Positions 18,593 to 26,054 of a DNA stretch of 64,000 nucleotides are shown in pieces (within the stretch, counting starts at the first letter, position 1; each line of letters begins with the position of its first letter). The DNA lies in assembly GCA_014163555.1 (NCBI GenBank), contig JACJGO010000006.1, positions 62,001-126,000 of the forward strand, read 5' to 3'. Under the pieces are notes generated by a model. The model had not been told where the DNA came from. It saw only the letters and a program-made list of their open reading frames with translations, and made no database searches. The position numbers were made by a program, and so were the translations under genes. This DNA comes from Flavisolibacter longurius (GTDB lineage: Bacteria; Bacteroidota; Bacteroidia; Chitinophagales; Chitinophagaceae).

Positions 18593-19665
18593 ACGGCTTG
18601 TTTTTGTAAAAGAGGAAGAATGGATGTGAACGAGGGATTGTCTTTTACCTGCAACAACACCTGCGAAGACCAGGAAGGACTGATTTTTTGAATCAGTTGC
18701 ATGGCATGGTAGCGGATGCTTTCATCTTTGTAATGCAAAAGCGACGTGAGAAAGCTGATCTCCCCAGCACCGGCGCCCACTTCCGGCAAAAGATCCAGTA
18801 TAGTCAGTTGTTCTTCTTTGGTAGCGCTGCCAAAATGATGCAACAACGTCGGCAGGGTGGTCTCCTCGTAAATTTCTTTTGAAGCTTGTAAGGCCTGCAG
18901 GCGAACCATAGATGATGCATGCTCCAAACAGGCGATGACTTCATTGTATAACTCGTAGCATTTGTAAATGGTCACCAGTCGCAACGCAAACTCCACCACC
19001 GTATCATTGTCCGATGAAAGCCAGGGACGGATCTGTACTGCATCCGGTTCGCTCTGCTGCAGGTGGTTGATGAGCGAAAGTTGCTGCCATTGCGTGATGG
19101 GATAGGTAACAATATTTAAAAAACGGAGGCCTTTAAAGCCGGTAAGCTTTACCACGGCAATCTGCGCTTCGGTGCGAATAAAGGGATTGGCATTGTTGGT
19201 TTCGCGGTAGATTTTTACCAGGTGTTTGCTTTGCTGCATTTCTGCCAGGTGCTGAATGGCGCTGGCTTTGCGAAACCATTGACCCGAACGAAACCGGTGC
19301 AAACTGTCGTTGTCCAGTTCCAGGGTTTCGTATAACCATTGCAGGTTTTCGGCGGCAATACCGCTAACGCTGTCTTTGGTTTTTACAATTTCTCGGATCA
19401 GGATCTTACGGGTAAAATGTTTTTTCAGCCGCGGCTTTTGGCTATCCAAAAACTGTTGCAAGGTCTCTTTGCATTCTTCTTCTGATTCGCAAATGGCAAT
19501 GCCGGCAATTAGGTCGCTGAACAGGGAGCGAAGCTGCACTTTACGTTTTTGTCGGCTGTGGTATTGACGCAAAAACAAAAGAATAAAAAGCAGCATGATC
19601 ATCACCACGGTGGCAAAAACAAACGCGGTGGCCAGCAGGTATTGGTACGGTAAAACTGTTTTCAA
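18589..19665 (-). CDS. Membrane-anchored HEAT-repeat protein
   Basis: A 358-residue protein with one N-terminal TM (about 10-32) and a basic stretch, followed by alpha-helical HEAT-like repeats (about 120-355, for example WLSSDNDTVVEFALRLVTI, ASSMVRLQALQASKEI and LHYKDESIRYHAMQLIQ). Such arrays act as protein-docking scaffolds. The start is TTG at 19665, since no ATG fits. It lies 28 bp after the CheY-like gene and overlaps the glycosyltransferase gene by 4 bp. The context suggests that it links the response regulator to the polysaccharide synthase at the inner membrane; that role is inference. Confidence 0.8.
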   Translation of the reverse strand: MKTVLPYQYLLATAFVFATVVMIMLLFILLFLRQYHSRQKRKVQLRSLFSDLIAGIAICESEEECKETLQQFLDSQKPRLKKHFTRKILIREIVKTKDSVSGIAAENLQWLYETLELDNDSLHRFRSGQWFRKASAIQHLAEMQQSKHLVKIYRETNNANPFIRTEAQIAVVKLTGFKGLRFLNIVTYPITQWQQLSLINHLQQSEPDAVQIRPWLSSDNDTVVEFALRLVTIYKCYELYNEVIACLEHASSMVRLQALQASKEIYEETTLPTLLHHFGSATKEEQLTILDLLPEVGAGAGEISFLTSLLHYKDESIRYHAMQLIQKISPSWSSQVLLQVKDNPSFTSILPLLQKQAV

Positions 19666-19693
19666 AGGAATTGGATAGAGGTCAACAAATAGA

Positions 19694-20050
19694 TCATCGT
19701 GCCATCAGTCGTTTCACACGCATCGAAAGTTCGTTGGGGCTGAAGGGTTTGGCAATAAAATCATCAGCGCCCAGGTTAAAGGCTTCCAGCACTACGTTTT
19801 CCTGTCCCATGGCCGACAGCACAATGATGGGCGTCTTTTTTTCAGTCTGTTTTACGGTGCCCACAATCTCCAGTCCGGAGGCATAAGGCATCATAATATC
19901 GGTGATGATCAGGTCGGGATCGTGTTCATCAATCATGGACAGCGCTTCGCGGCCGTTGTCGGTGGTCATCACATCGTGCCCGTCTTTTTTGAGGCGCAGA
20001 GAAATGGTCTTTAACATGATCGGTTCGTCTTCGGCAACTAAAATTTTCAT
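19694..20050 (-). CDS. CheY-like single-domain response regulator
   Basis: A 118-residue receiver domain without output module. The phosphorylation site D51 (IITDIMMP), acidic pocket E7/D8 (VAEDEP), switch residue S79 (IVLSAMG) and K101 (AKPFSP) are all present. It overlaps the hybrid kinase gene by 4 bp, so it is translationally coupled to it and is the probable final acceptor from the kinase's HPt domain. Lacking a DNA-binding domain, it probably acts by protein contact, perhaps on the HEAT protein or glycosyltransferase downstream. Confidence 0.93.
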   Translation of the reverse strand: MKILVAEDEPIMLKTISLRLKKDGHDVMTTDNGREALSMIDEHDPDLIITDIMMPYASGLEIVGTVKQTEKKTPIIVLSAMGQENVVLEAFNLGADDFIAKPFSPNELSMRVKRLMAR

Positions 20051-23040
20051 AGTACGATTTTTTTACGGGTTGAGTCTAATTCGGCTTCCAGCATGGGTTT
20101 TACCAGCTCGTATTGTTGCAGGGCCTGTTGCAGCAGACCTTCAATGGCATCGGTATCGGTAACTGTTTTTGCGTTGGCTTCAATCTGCGTAATGGTTTCC
20201 ATCATGGGTTTCATCTGCAGAATGCCAAGGCTGCTCTTCAGGCTGTGTGCCTTGCGGTACACTTCTTTCCAGTCTTCCTGGAAGGTGTGATCCTTGATTT
20301 CACTGAGCGCCGGTGGCGTCAGCGTTAAGAAAAGATCCAGCACTTCGGTTGCATAATCAGCATCATCCATCTCATCGAGATAAGAAAGATTGTAAAGCTC
20401 CGGTGCTTTTTCTTCTTCAAGGCTGGCCGCATTTTCGGCGCCGTTTTCTCCTTTGTTCAAAAGGAAACGCTTGAGGTGATAAAACAGCGTTGCCGGTGCA
20501 AAGGGCTTGGTGAGGTATTCATTCATTCCGAGTTCCAGGCAGCGATCCTTTTCATTGCGCAGCGCACTGGCCGTCATGGCAATGATGGGAATGTGGATCT
20601 GCATCTTATTACGGATATACGCCGCCGTTTGAAAGCCATCCATCTCCGGCATCTGCAGGTCGGTGATGATCAGGTCATAAGTTTCTTTTTCGAGGAAAGA
20701 CACGGCTTCCTTACCGTGATTGGCAATGCGTACTTCCATGCCGGCTTTGTGCAGCATCAGATAAGTAACTTTCTGGTTCACAAGGTTGTCTTCAATAAGC
20801 AGGATCTTTTTGCCCTCGAGCAAATTGGATGGAATATGGTGTTGTTCCTGCTGCGTTGAAGCGGGTTCGTTGGTAATATGTTCACTCAGCGTGAGGGGCA
20901 GTTCAAAATAGAAAGAAGTGCCATCGCCCAGTGTACTGCTCACGGTGATTTTTCCGCTCTGCAGTTCTATCAGGCGTTTGGTAATGGCCAGTCCCAGGCC
21001 CGTGCCGCCAAACCGTCGCACCATGTCGCTGCCGGCCTGCACAAAGGATTCAAACACTGTATCCAGTTTATCCTGCGAAATACCAATGCCTGTGTCACTT
21101 ACCGTACAAACAAGGTAAAGGCTATCTTCTCTTTGTTCGGTCGTGGCAAATAAGGTGACTGCGCCGTCCTCTGTAAACTTCACGGCATTGCTCAGCAGGT
21201 TATTGAGCACCTGCTGCAATTTGTGCTGGTCTCCTTTTACATGTTGCGGCACATCTTCCAGAATTTTATTCAGTGCAATGCCTTTTTCGTTTGTTTTTAC
21301 TTTAAATGGCGCAATGACAGAGTCGATGGTTTGCTGCAGGTTATAATCGGTTGTTTCCACCGTCATGCGGCCCGATTTGATCTTCGAAAGATCAAGAATA
21401 TCATTGATCAGTGCCAGCAAAATGCCCGACGATTCTTTGATCAGGTGCAGGTATTCCCGCTGCTCCGAATTAAGTGCTGTTGTTTCCAGCAGGTTGGTCA
21501 TACCAATAATGCCATTCATCGGCGTCCGGATCTCGTGGCTCATGTTGGCGAGGAATTCTTCCTGCAGCCGTTCGGCTTTTTCGGCCCGCTTCCTGGCACT
21601 GATCAACTGCCGCTGGTAGCGGATCAATTCTGTAATGTCTTTTCCTACGGCACTGATGGCAAACAGTTCGTTGTTCTTATCAAAGAGCGGAAATTTCACC
21701 ACCAGCATATTGCGTTCGCCCTCGGTGGTAATCAGGACTTCCTCCAGTTCAACGGGCTTGCCTGTACGTTTTACCTGTTCGTCTACTTCGGTGAAGCGCT
21801 GCGAACCTTCAGGGGTTTTGTGCACCTCGCCAATCTCTTTCTGGCCAACCACGGTGTCATCGGAAGTGCCAAAGGTTTGGTGAAACTGCCGGTTCACCAT
21901 CATAAACCTGCCTTCAAGGTCTTTGAGGTAAATGATCATGGGCATGTTGTCCAAAATAGCCTGCAACTGTTCCTGGTATTCTTCCTGTTTGGCCTTGATT
22001 CGCTGTTCGGCATCGGCCAGCAGCTTTTCTGCATACTTCCGTTCTGTAACGTCTTTGGCAATGGTTTGGAAGCCCAACTGCTGGCCGCCTTCCTGCAAGA
22101 GCACCACGCTTTGTTCAATCCAGCGCAGTTCGCCAAACTTGCCCCGTATCGGCAGTTCAAAAACAGTTTCAAAGGTTTGGTTGGTTTTCTGGGCCTGGTA
22201 AAACTGGAGCACTTTTGGCCGCCATTCGTCTTCAACAAGAGTCAAAAAGTTTTCGCCAACCAATTCTTCTGCTGTAAAGCCGGTTAGGTCTTTACACTTG
22301 CCACTGAGGTAAGTAAAGTTCCCGTCAATATCGGTGGCATATACAACCAGGGCAGAGTTTTCAATCAGGCCTTTGTATTTGTGCTCATTCAATTGAGCTT
22401 TTTGTTCGGCATGCCGGCGAAGGTTGTTTTCTCTTGCAATTTTATACAGTAACCCGGTTACCAGCAAAAAAGCTGAAAGACCCAGGACTACGGTTGTGGT
22501 GTACCGGAGGTTGGTCATTTCGCTGTTTTGTTGCATCCGCGACGTAAGCAATAGATCTTCCTGCTTCTGCATGCGCTGCAGAATGCTTTCTATGGAATCG
22601 GTGATGACTTTTCCTTTCAGGCCTGCGATGAGGGTTTCGGCAGCCTGTTGCGAAGACTGTGCTTTTGCCAGGATCTCATTCTGAAAGGCCAGCTTGTTCT
22701 GCATCAGCCCCATCAGAGTAGTGATTTCATTTCTTTGTGCCGTATTGTCGTGAGTAAGTTTCCGGAGGCGGGTGATGTTATTGAAAAGGTTTTCACGTTT
22801 CTGCTGGTAATGTTCGGTGAAAACAGCGTTGTTGGTGATGACATAGCCGCGCAGACCGGATTCCACTTCAAAAAGAGACGACCGTACCGCATTGATCCCT
22901 TCGATGACCTGGTGCGTATGTGTCACCCAGTCGAACGATTTTTTGTGGCGGTGAATGTTTTGGTAGGTGTAAATAATTAGGTAGATAAGGCCGGCAGACA
23001 GCAATAGCAGTACAGACCAAATGGACTTTTGAATTTTCAA
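20047..23040 (-). CDS. Hybrid histidine kinase: CHASE3-PAS-PAS-HisKA-HATPase-REC-HPt
   Basis: A 997-residue phosphorelay protein. TM1 (about 8-25) and TM2 (about 181-199) bracket a CHASE3-type periplasmic domain (EVESGLRGYVITN). Two PAS domains follow (about 220-335 and 357-472), then a HisKA domain with H502 (ANMSHEIRTPMNG), HATPase_c (about 605-715; NLLSNAVKF, DTGIGI, GGTGLGLAI), a receiver with D794 (IITDLQMP) and a C-terminal HPt domain with H932 (KAHSLKSSLGI). The start is TTG at 23040; a Bacteroidetes promoter places the RNA start about 14 nt upstream, which supports this start. It leads an operon with a CheY-like regulator, a HEAT protein and a polysaccharide synthase. The signal sensed is unknown. 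Confidence 0.95.
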   Translation of the reverse strand: MKIQKSIWSVLLLLSAGLIYLIIYTYQNIHRHKKSFDWVTHTHQVIEGINAVRSSLFEVESGLRGYVITNNAVFTEHYQQKRENLFNNITRLRKLTHDNTAQRNEITTLMGLMQNKLAFQNEILAKAQSSQQAAETLIAGLKGKVITDSIESILQRMQKQEDLLLTSRMQQNSEMTNLRYTTTVVLGLSAFLLVTGLLYKIARENNLRRHAEQKAQLNEHKYKGLIENSALVVYATDIDGNFTYLSGKCKDLTGFTAEELVGENFLTLVEDEWRPKVLQFYQAQKTNQTFETVFELPIRGKFGELRWIEQSVVLLQEGGQQLGFQTIAKDVTERKYAEKLLADAEQRIKAKQEEYQEQLQAILDNMPMIIYLKDLEGRFMMVNRQFHQTFGTSDDTVVGQKEIGEVHKTPEGSQRFTEVDEQVKRTGKPVELEEVLITTEGERNMLVVKFPLFDKNNELFAISAVGKDITELIRYQRQLISARKRAEKAERLQEEFLANMSHEIRTPMNGIIGMTNLLETTALNSEQREYLHLIKESSGILLALINDILDLSKIKSGRMTVETTDYNLQQTIDSVIAPFKVKTNEKGIALNKILEDVPQHVKGDQHKLQQVLNNLLSNAVKFTEDGAVTLFATTEQREDSLYLVCTVSDTGIGISQDKLDTVFESFVQAGSDMVRRFGGTGLGLAITKRLIELQSGKITVSSTLGDGTSFYFELPLTLSEHITNEPASTQQEQHHIPSNLLEGKKILLIEDNLVNQKVTYLMLHKAGMEVRIANHGKEAVSFLEKETYDLIITDLQMPEMDGFQTAAYIRNKMQIHIPIIAMTASALRNEKDRCLELGMNEYLTKPFAPATLFYHLKRFLLNKGENGAENAASLEEEKAPELYNLSYLDEMDDADYATEVLDLFLTLTPPALSEIKDHTFQEDWKEVYRKAHSLKSSLGILQMKPMMETITQIEANAKTVTDTDAIEGLLQQALQQYELVKPMLEAELDSTRKKIVL

Positions 23041-23059
23041 GGATATCGGTTTTGGAAAG

Positions 23060-23090
23060 CAAATGTAACTTTCAATTTGAAGAAATGCAA
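23060..23090 (-). promoter_or_regulatory. Promoter of the hybrid kinase operon
   Basis: Read on the minus strand, TTG (23090-23088) and TACATTTG (23067-23060) are 20 bp apart, matching the phylum's -33/-7 elements with a perfect TAnnTTTG box. The predicted start of RNA is near 23054, just before the TTG start codon at 23040. Confidence 0.65.
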
Positions 23091-23170
23091 TTTCTTAGCC
23101 GATGGCATAGCCGGGTTTACCGAATTGAAAGTGAAAACCGGTTTCCATTTTCACCGTTATCCACATTTGT

Positions 23171-23530
23171 ATGCACTATTTTATCCGCAGCCTGTCCTAT
23201 GCATGGCAGGGAATATTTCAGTTTTTCCGGCGTGAACGCAATGGACAGATTCAGGGAGTGTTGGCCGTGCTTGTGATTGGCGCCGGCTTTTTTTTCGGCA
23301 TCACCAGAATAGAGTGGCTGGCCATCCTGGGATGTACAGCACTGGTGATTAGTTTGGAGATGCTCAATTCGGCCTTGGAAAAACTCTGCAACCTGTACAC
23401 CACGGATTTCCACCCGGCTATCAAAATCATTAAAGATGTTGCTGCAGCAGCCGTTCTTTGGTCGGCCTTTTTTTCACTGGTGATCGGCTGCGTGGTGTTT
23501 TTACCTTACGTCCTGAACTTGTTTCACTAA
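23171..23530 (+). CDS. dgkA: DgkA-family diacylglycerol/undecaprenol kinase
   Basis: A 119-residue inner membrane kinase with an amphipathic N-terminus and three TM segments (about 28-45, 48-66, 90-115). It carries the family signature EMLNSALEKLCN (E63, N66, E70) and KDVAAAAV (D89), which bind MgATP and the lipid. It phosphorylates diacylglycerol or, as in many non-proteobacteria, undecaprenol, returning the carrier lipid to cell wall and polysaccharide synthesis. It is divergent from the kinase operon. A CACATTTG -7-like element ends 1 nt before the ATG, so the mRNA may have almost no leader. Confidence 0.9.
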   Translation: MHYFIRSLSYAWQGIFQFFRRERNGQIQGVLAVLVIGAGFFFGITRIEWLAILGCTALVISLEMLNSALEKLCNLYTTDFHPAIKIIKDVAAAAVLWSAFFSLVIGCVVFLPYVLNLFH

Positions 23531-23555
23531 AAAATGTACAGTATCGGAATTGACT

Positions 23556-24083
23556 TCAGGTGCGGTGCCGTTCCTTGTGCTGCTGCAACAGGTTCTGGTA
23601 CACCGGGTCGGCTTTTGCCTTTTGCCAGGCATCGTAAAAAATGGCCGCACTTTCTGCTTTCACAGGGTCATGATCAACCGGCAGTTGTTCCCGGCCATGG
23701 GCGCCACTCACCCCTTTTTTATCGGCAGGCACAGGGCCGTTGTATTTTTTTCCTGATTTGTAATTGGTATAGCGCCGGCTGCGGGTATAGCCCATTTGCA
23801 AAAACTTGCGGGCCATGTCCATGCCTACAAAATCGTTTTGCTTTTTGTACTGCAAAAAAAGCTGGTAGATTTTTTTCGCCGATGCTTTGGCAATAGCCGG
23901 TGTTTTAAACCGCCAGTGCGGAAGGATCTCGCTTTTATAAGGCTCTACCAGCAATACACCCTGTTCCCCCACGCCGGTGCGGTACAGGTCCGGCCGCTGG
24001 CGCAGATCAAGATTCTTATAATCCAGCGAATAATCAAATCGGGCAAAGGGCATAACAGGAATGTGTTGAAACGTTCTTCTCAT
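23556..24083 (-). CDS. DUF4385 family protein
   Basis: A 175-residue soluble protein that matches the DUF4385 pattern: FDYSLDYKNLDLRQRPDLYR near the N-terminus, then GEQGVLLVEPYKSEILPHW and RFKTPAIAKASAKKIY. The family is usually near this size. It is rich in basic and aromatic residues, with no signal peptide or membrane segment. Function is unknown. It converges on dgkA with 25 bp between the stops and is divergent from the DUF983 gene. Confidence 0.8.
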   Translation of the reverse strand: MRRTFQHIPVMPFARFDYSLDYKNLDLRQRPDLYRTGVGEQGVLLVEPYKSEILPHWRFKTPAIAKASAKKIYQLFLQYKKQNDFVGMDMARKFLQMGYTRSRRYTNYKSGKKYNGPVPADKKGVSGAHGREQLPVDHDPVKAESAAIFYDAWQKAKADPVYQNLLQQHKERHRT

Positions 24084-24215
24084 TTACTTTCAAAAACTGT
24101 GCAGCGGGTTCAGGCTGAGGCAAGATCAATTTAAGCTTATATCGGTTCATTTATTCATAATGCAGAAGAATCGTTGGAGATGATTTTTAACGTTCGGGCA
24201 GGCTGCCGGTAATGG

Positions 24216-24223
24216 TATCTTTG
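24216..24223 (+). promoter_or_regulatory. -7 promoter element for the DUF983 gene
   Basis: TATCTTTG is a perfect TAnnTTTG box followed by C. RNA would start near 24230, so the in-frame ATG at 24212 would be untranscribed; this favours the ATG at 24245 as the gene start. A clear -33 element was not found. Confidence 0.55.
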
Positions 24224-24244
24224 CAGCCAATAAATTTCTTACTG

Positions 24245-24706
24245 ATGTGTGCTGCCGCAACAGATGTAAAACCCAACCTTGTTCTTAGCGTTTTTCAAAA
24301 CAAATGCCCCCGTTGTCGCCGGGGCGCTATGTTTCAGGATAGCAATCCGTACCGGCTTCGGACGGTACTGCGCATGAACGAACGCTGCCCTGTATGCGGA
24401 CAACCGCTGGATATGGAGCCCGGCTTTTATTACGGTACCAACATGATCAGCTACACCCTGGCTGTGCTTTTCAGTTTGCTCACGTTTTTGCTCTGGATGC
24501 TCACCATAGGCTTTTCCCTGAAAGATGATCGTTTCTTTTGGTGGCTGGGCATCAATGCGGTTTTGCTGGTGCTGCTGCAGCCACCGCTCATGCGTCTTTC
24601 CCGCGCCGTATGGATCTATTTTTTTATCCGTTACAGCCCCCGCTGGAAGGAAGGCGATATCGTTGAACCCGAACGGGTGAACAAAGAACACCAGCATAAT
24701 TGGTGA
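24245..24706 (+). CDS. DUF983 family membrane protein with two CxxC knuckles
   Basis: A 153-residue protein. An N-terminal zinc-ribbon-like part has FQNKCPRCRRGAMF and NERCPVCGQPLDMEPGFYYG, followed by two TM segments (about 75-97 and 107-127). These are hallmarks of DUF983, a widespread family of unknown function, often near heme or respiratory genes in alphaproteobacteria but without such context here. The start at 24245 is chosen from the upstream -7 box. An imperfect inverted repeat begins immediately after the stop. Confidence 0.85.
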   Translation: MCAAATDVKPNLVLSVFQNKCPRCRRGAMFQDSNPYRLRTVLRMNERCPVCGQPLDMEPGFYYGTNMISYTLAVLFSLLTFLLWMLTIGFSLKDDRFFWWLGINAVLLVLLQPPLMRLSRAVWIYFFIRYSPRWKEGDIVEPERVNKEHQHNW

Positions 24707-24707
24707 A

Positions 24708-24857
24708 GACGTGAGACGGTAAACGTGAAACCTTAGAAAGTTCACAAGTTCACGGGTTCACTTGTTGACAAGTTAAAAGCCCCAACAAACTATTATTGGA
24801 GAAATGGAAATTATAGTAACGCTACAGTTTCACGTCTGACGTTTGACGTCTCACGTC
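24708..24857. repeat. Long imperfect inverted repeat between convergent genes, containing a TTCAC-word element
   Basis: GACGTGAGACG at 24708-24718 pairs exactly with 24847-24857, and ACGTGAAAC at 24723-24731 pairs with GTTTCACGT at 24827-24835; about 7 extra nt lie in the right arm. Within the loop, 24747-24774 matches 42116-42143 at 26 of 28 positions. It may act as a transcription barrier between the DUF983 and DUF2007 genes, but no canonical T-tract is present. Confidence 0.75.
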
Positions 24858-24858
24858 C

Positions 24859-25272
24859 TCAGTTGTTTCGTGGTTCCAGCGGTTCTTTGAATTCGGCGCC
24901 GCAGTGAAAACAGTGGTAACATTGTTCAGGCATCAGGGCAAGGTCGCCAAGGAAGAAGGTAACCACAGCGCTTAACCAGTTGACCGGCTTGCGCATGGTG
25001 TTGATGAATTCCACTTTATGGCTGTAGCATTTGGGACAAATACAATTGCTCTTTTTTTCATCAGCTATATGCTGCAGCAATGTATCGGCCCTGTTCATTT
25101 GCTCTTGTTTTACCATCAGTTGAATGCCACCAGTAGCAATTGTCCAAACCGGGATAATGGTGGTTGTGGTTTCATTTTTCAGCCAACAGTCGATCCCTTC
25201 GTCTTTCAGACGTCCCAACACAATATGTGCATCAATGTAGTTAGTAAACGATTGGACAGGAATAAAACTCAT
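24859..25272 (-). CDS. DUF2007-domain protein with zinc ribbon
   Basis: A 137-residue protein starting at the ATG at 25272 (MSFIPVQSFTNYIDAH); a frame open from 25323 adds a less plausible N-terminus. The first 75 residues (YIDAHIVLGRLKDEGIDCWL, GGIQLMVKQEQMNRADTLLQ) are a DUF2007 putative signal-transducing domain, a PII-like ferredoxin fold. The C-terminal half has two cysteine knuckles (CICPKCYSHKVEF and CYHCFHCGAEF), which probably bind zinc, around a hydrophobic segment NWLSAVVTFFLGDLAL. Function is unknown. Confidence 0.8.
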   Translation of the reverse strand: MSFIPVQSFTNYIDAHIVLGRLKDEGIDCWLKNETTTTIIPVWTIATGGIQLMVKQEQMNRADTLLQHIADEKKSNCICPKCYSHKVEFINTMRKPVNWLSAVVTFFLGDLALMPEQCYHCFHCGAEFKEPLEPRNN

Positions 25273-25367
25273 GGCAAACAAGGCAACCTTTGATGGAAGA
25301 GGGATGCATACACAAGATAACACAAGAAGGGAAGATTTGTTAAGCTTGTTTGCCTTTTAATCCCTTA

Positions 25368-25445
25368 AAAAGCAGGTAGAACAGGCTTTATAATGCTTCC
25401 TGAAGCTACTTTATAGGCCCCCACTGCAGATTCTAACCTGCTTTT
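25368..25445. repeat. Inverted repeat in the 375-bp gap before the DUF1328 gene
   Basis: AAAAGCAGGT (25368-25377) followed by AGAA pairs with TTCT and ACCTGCTTTT (25436-25445), with one bulged base and about 50 bp between the arms. The rest of the gap (25273-25647) holds no convincing gene; a frame open from 25444 looks like a random extension of the DUF1328 gene. Confidence 0.5.
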
Positions 25446-25647
25446 GAACCGTATTTACACAAAAACAGCCCAGGCAGCCTCTGCACTAATCATATTAGTT
25501 ACGCTTTTCCTGTGGAAATTGCGGCAAAGATTCCGCAAACCCGGCGTTAGAAGGCCATTTTTCAGCAGGGTTCGCAACATACAGGGCGATGTGGCACATT
25601 TTTCGTCTTACTGCTGTAAATATTTATTCACTTTTAAATTGAATGTT

Positions 25648-25815
25648 ATGTTACGCTGGACGATTATCTTTCTGATTGTTGCTATCATCGCAGCCATCTT
25701 TGGTTTCGGTGGTATTGCATCCGGTGCGGCTAGTATTGCGAAGATTTTGTTCTTTATTTTCCTGGTACTCTTCGTACTGAGCCTGATCTTCGGTAGAAGA
25801 ACAACTGATGTTTAA
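25648..25815 (+). CDS. DUF1328 family small membrane protein
   Basis: A 55-residue, almost wholly hydrophobic protein with two TM helices: [21 protein letters not shown] and [20 protein letters not shown]. This is the standard size and pattern of DUF1328 (YtjA-like) proteins, which are often stress-associated in other bacteria. The frame is open 68 codons upstream, but that part is non-homologous and lacks features of a coding start. A terminator follows within 70 bp, so it is probably monocistronic. Confidence 0.85.
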   Translation: MLRWTIIFLIVAIIAAIFGFGGIASGAASIAKILFFIFLVLFVLSLIFGRRTTDV

Positions 25816-25880
25816 CACCGGTCGATTTACTGTCGTGAAGAATGAAAGAGTGCATTTGAGAAAACAGTAAGATATTATAC

Positions 25881-25911
25881 AAATCCCACGTTTCTTCGTG
25901 GGATTTTTTTT
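25881..25911 (+). terminator. Rho-independent terminator after the DUF1328 gene
   Basis: A 10-bp stem AAATCCCACG with complement CGTGGGATTT and a 6-nt loop, followed by a long T-run. Confidence 0.9.
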
Positions 25912-26007
25912 GCGGTAAAGCCAAGTAGTGTAGAATAAGGTATGCATTGCCACTAGCAGTTTCACCAATTGGGGGAACTGCTTGCAGCCTGAAGTTGATG
26001 TTTCAAT

Positions 26008-26043
26008 AAAAAGCTGCGATCATAACATTGATCGCAGCTTTTT
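26008..26043. terminator. Bidirectional terminator flanking the mutase gene
   Basis: A 15-bp perfect stem (AAAAAGCTGCGATCA and complement, 6-nt loop) with A-tract and T-tract on opposite sides, 11 bp past the mutase stop on the minus strand. Confidence 0.9.
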
Positions 26044-26054
26044 ATTTATGGAGT

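Noticed and set aside
21223-22287. A 354-codon open frame on the plus strand, antisense to the hybrid kinase
   Set aside because: It lies wholly opposite strongly conserved kinase and PAS domains and its product has no recognisable domain; a codon-usage shadow.
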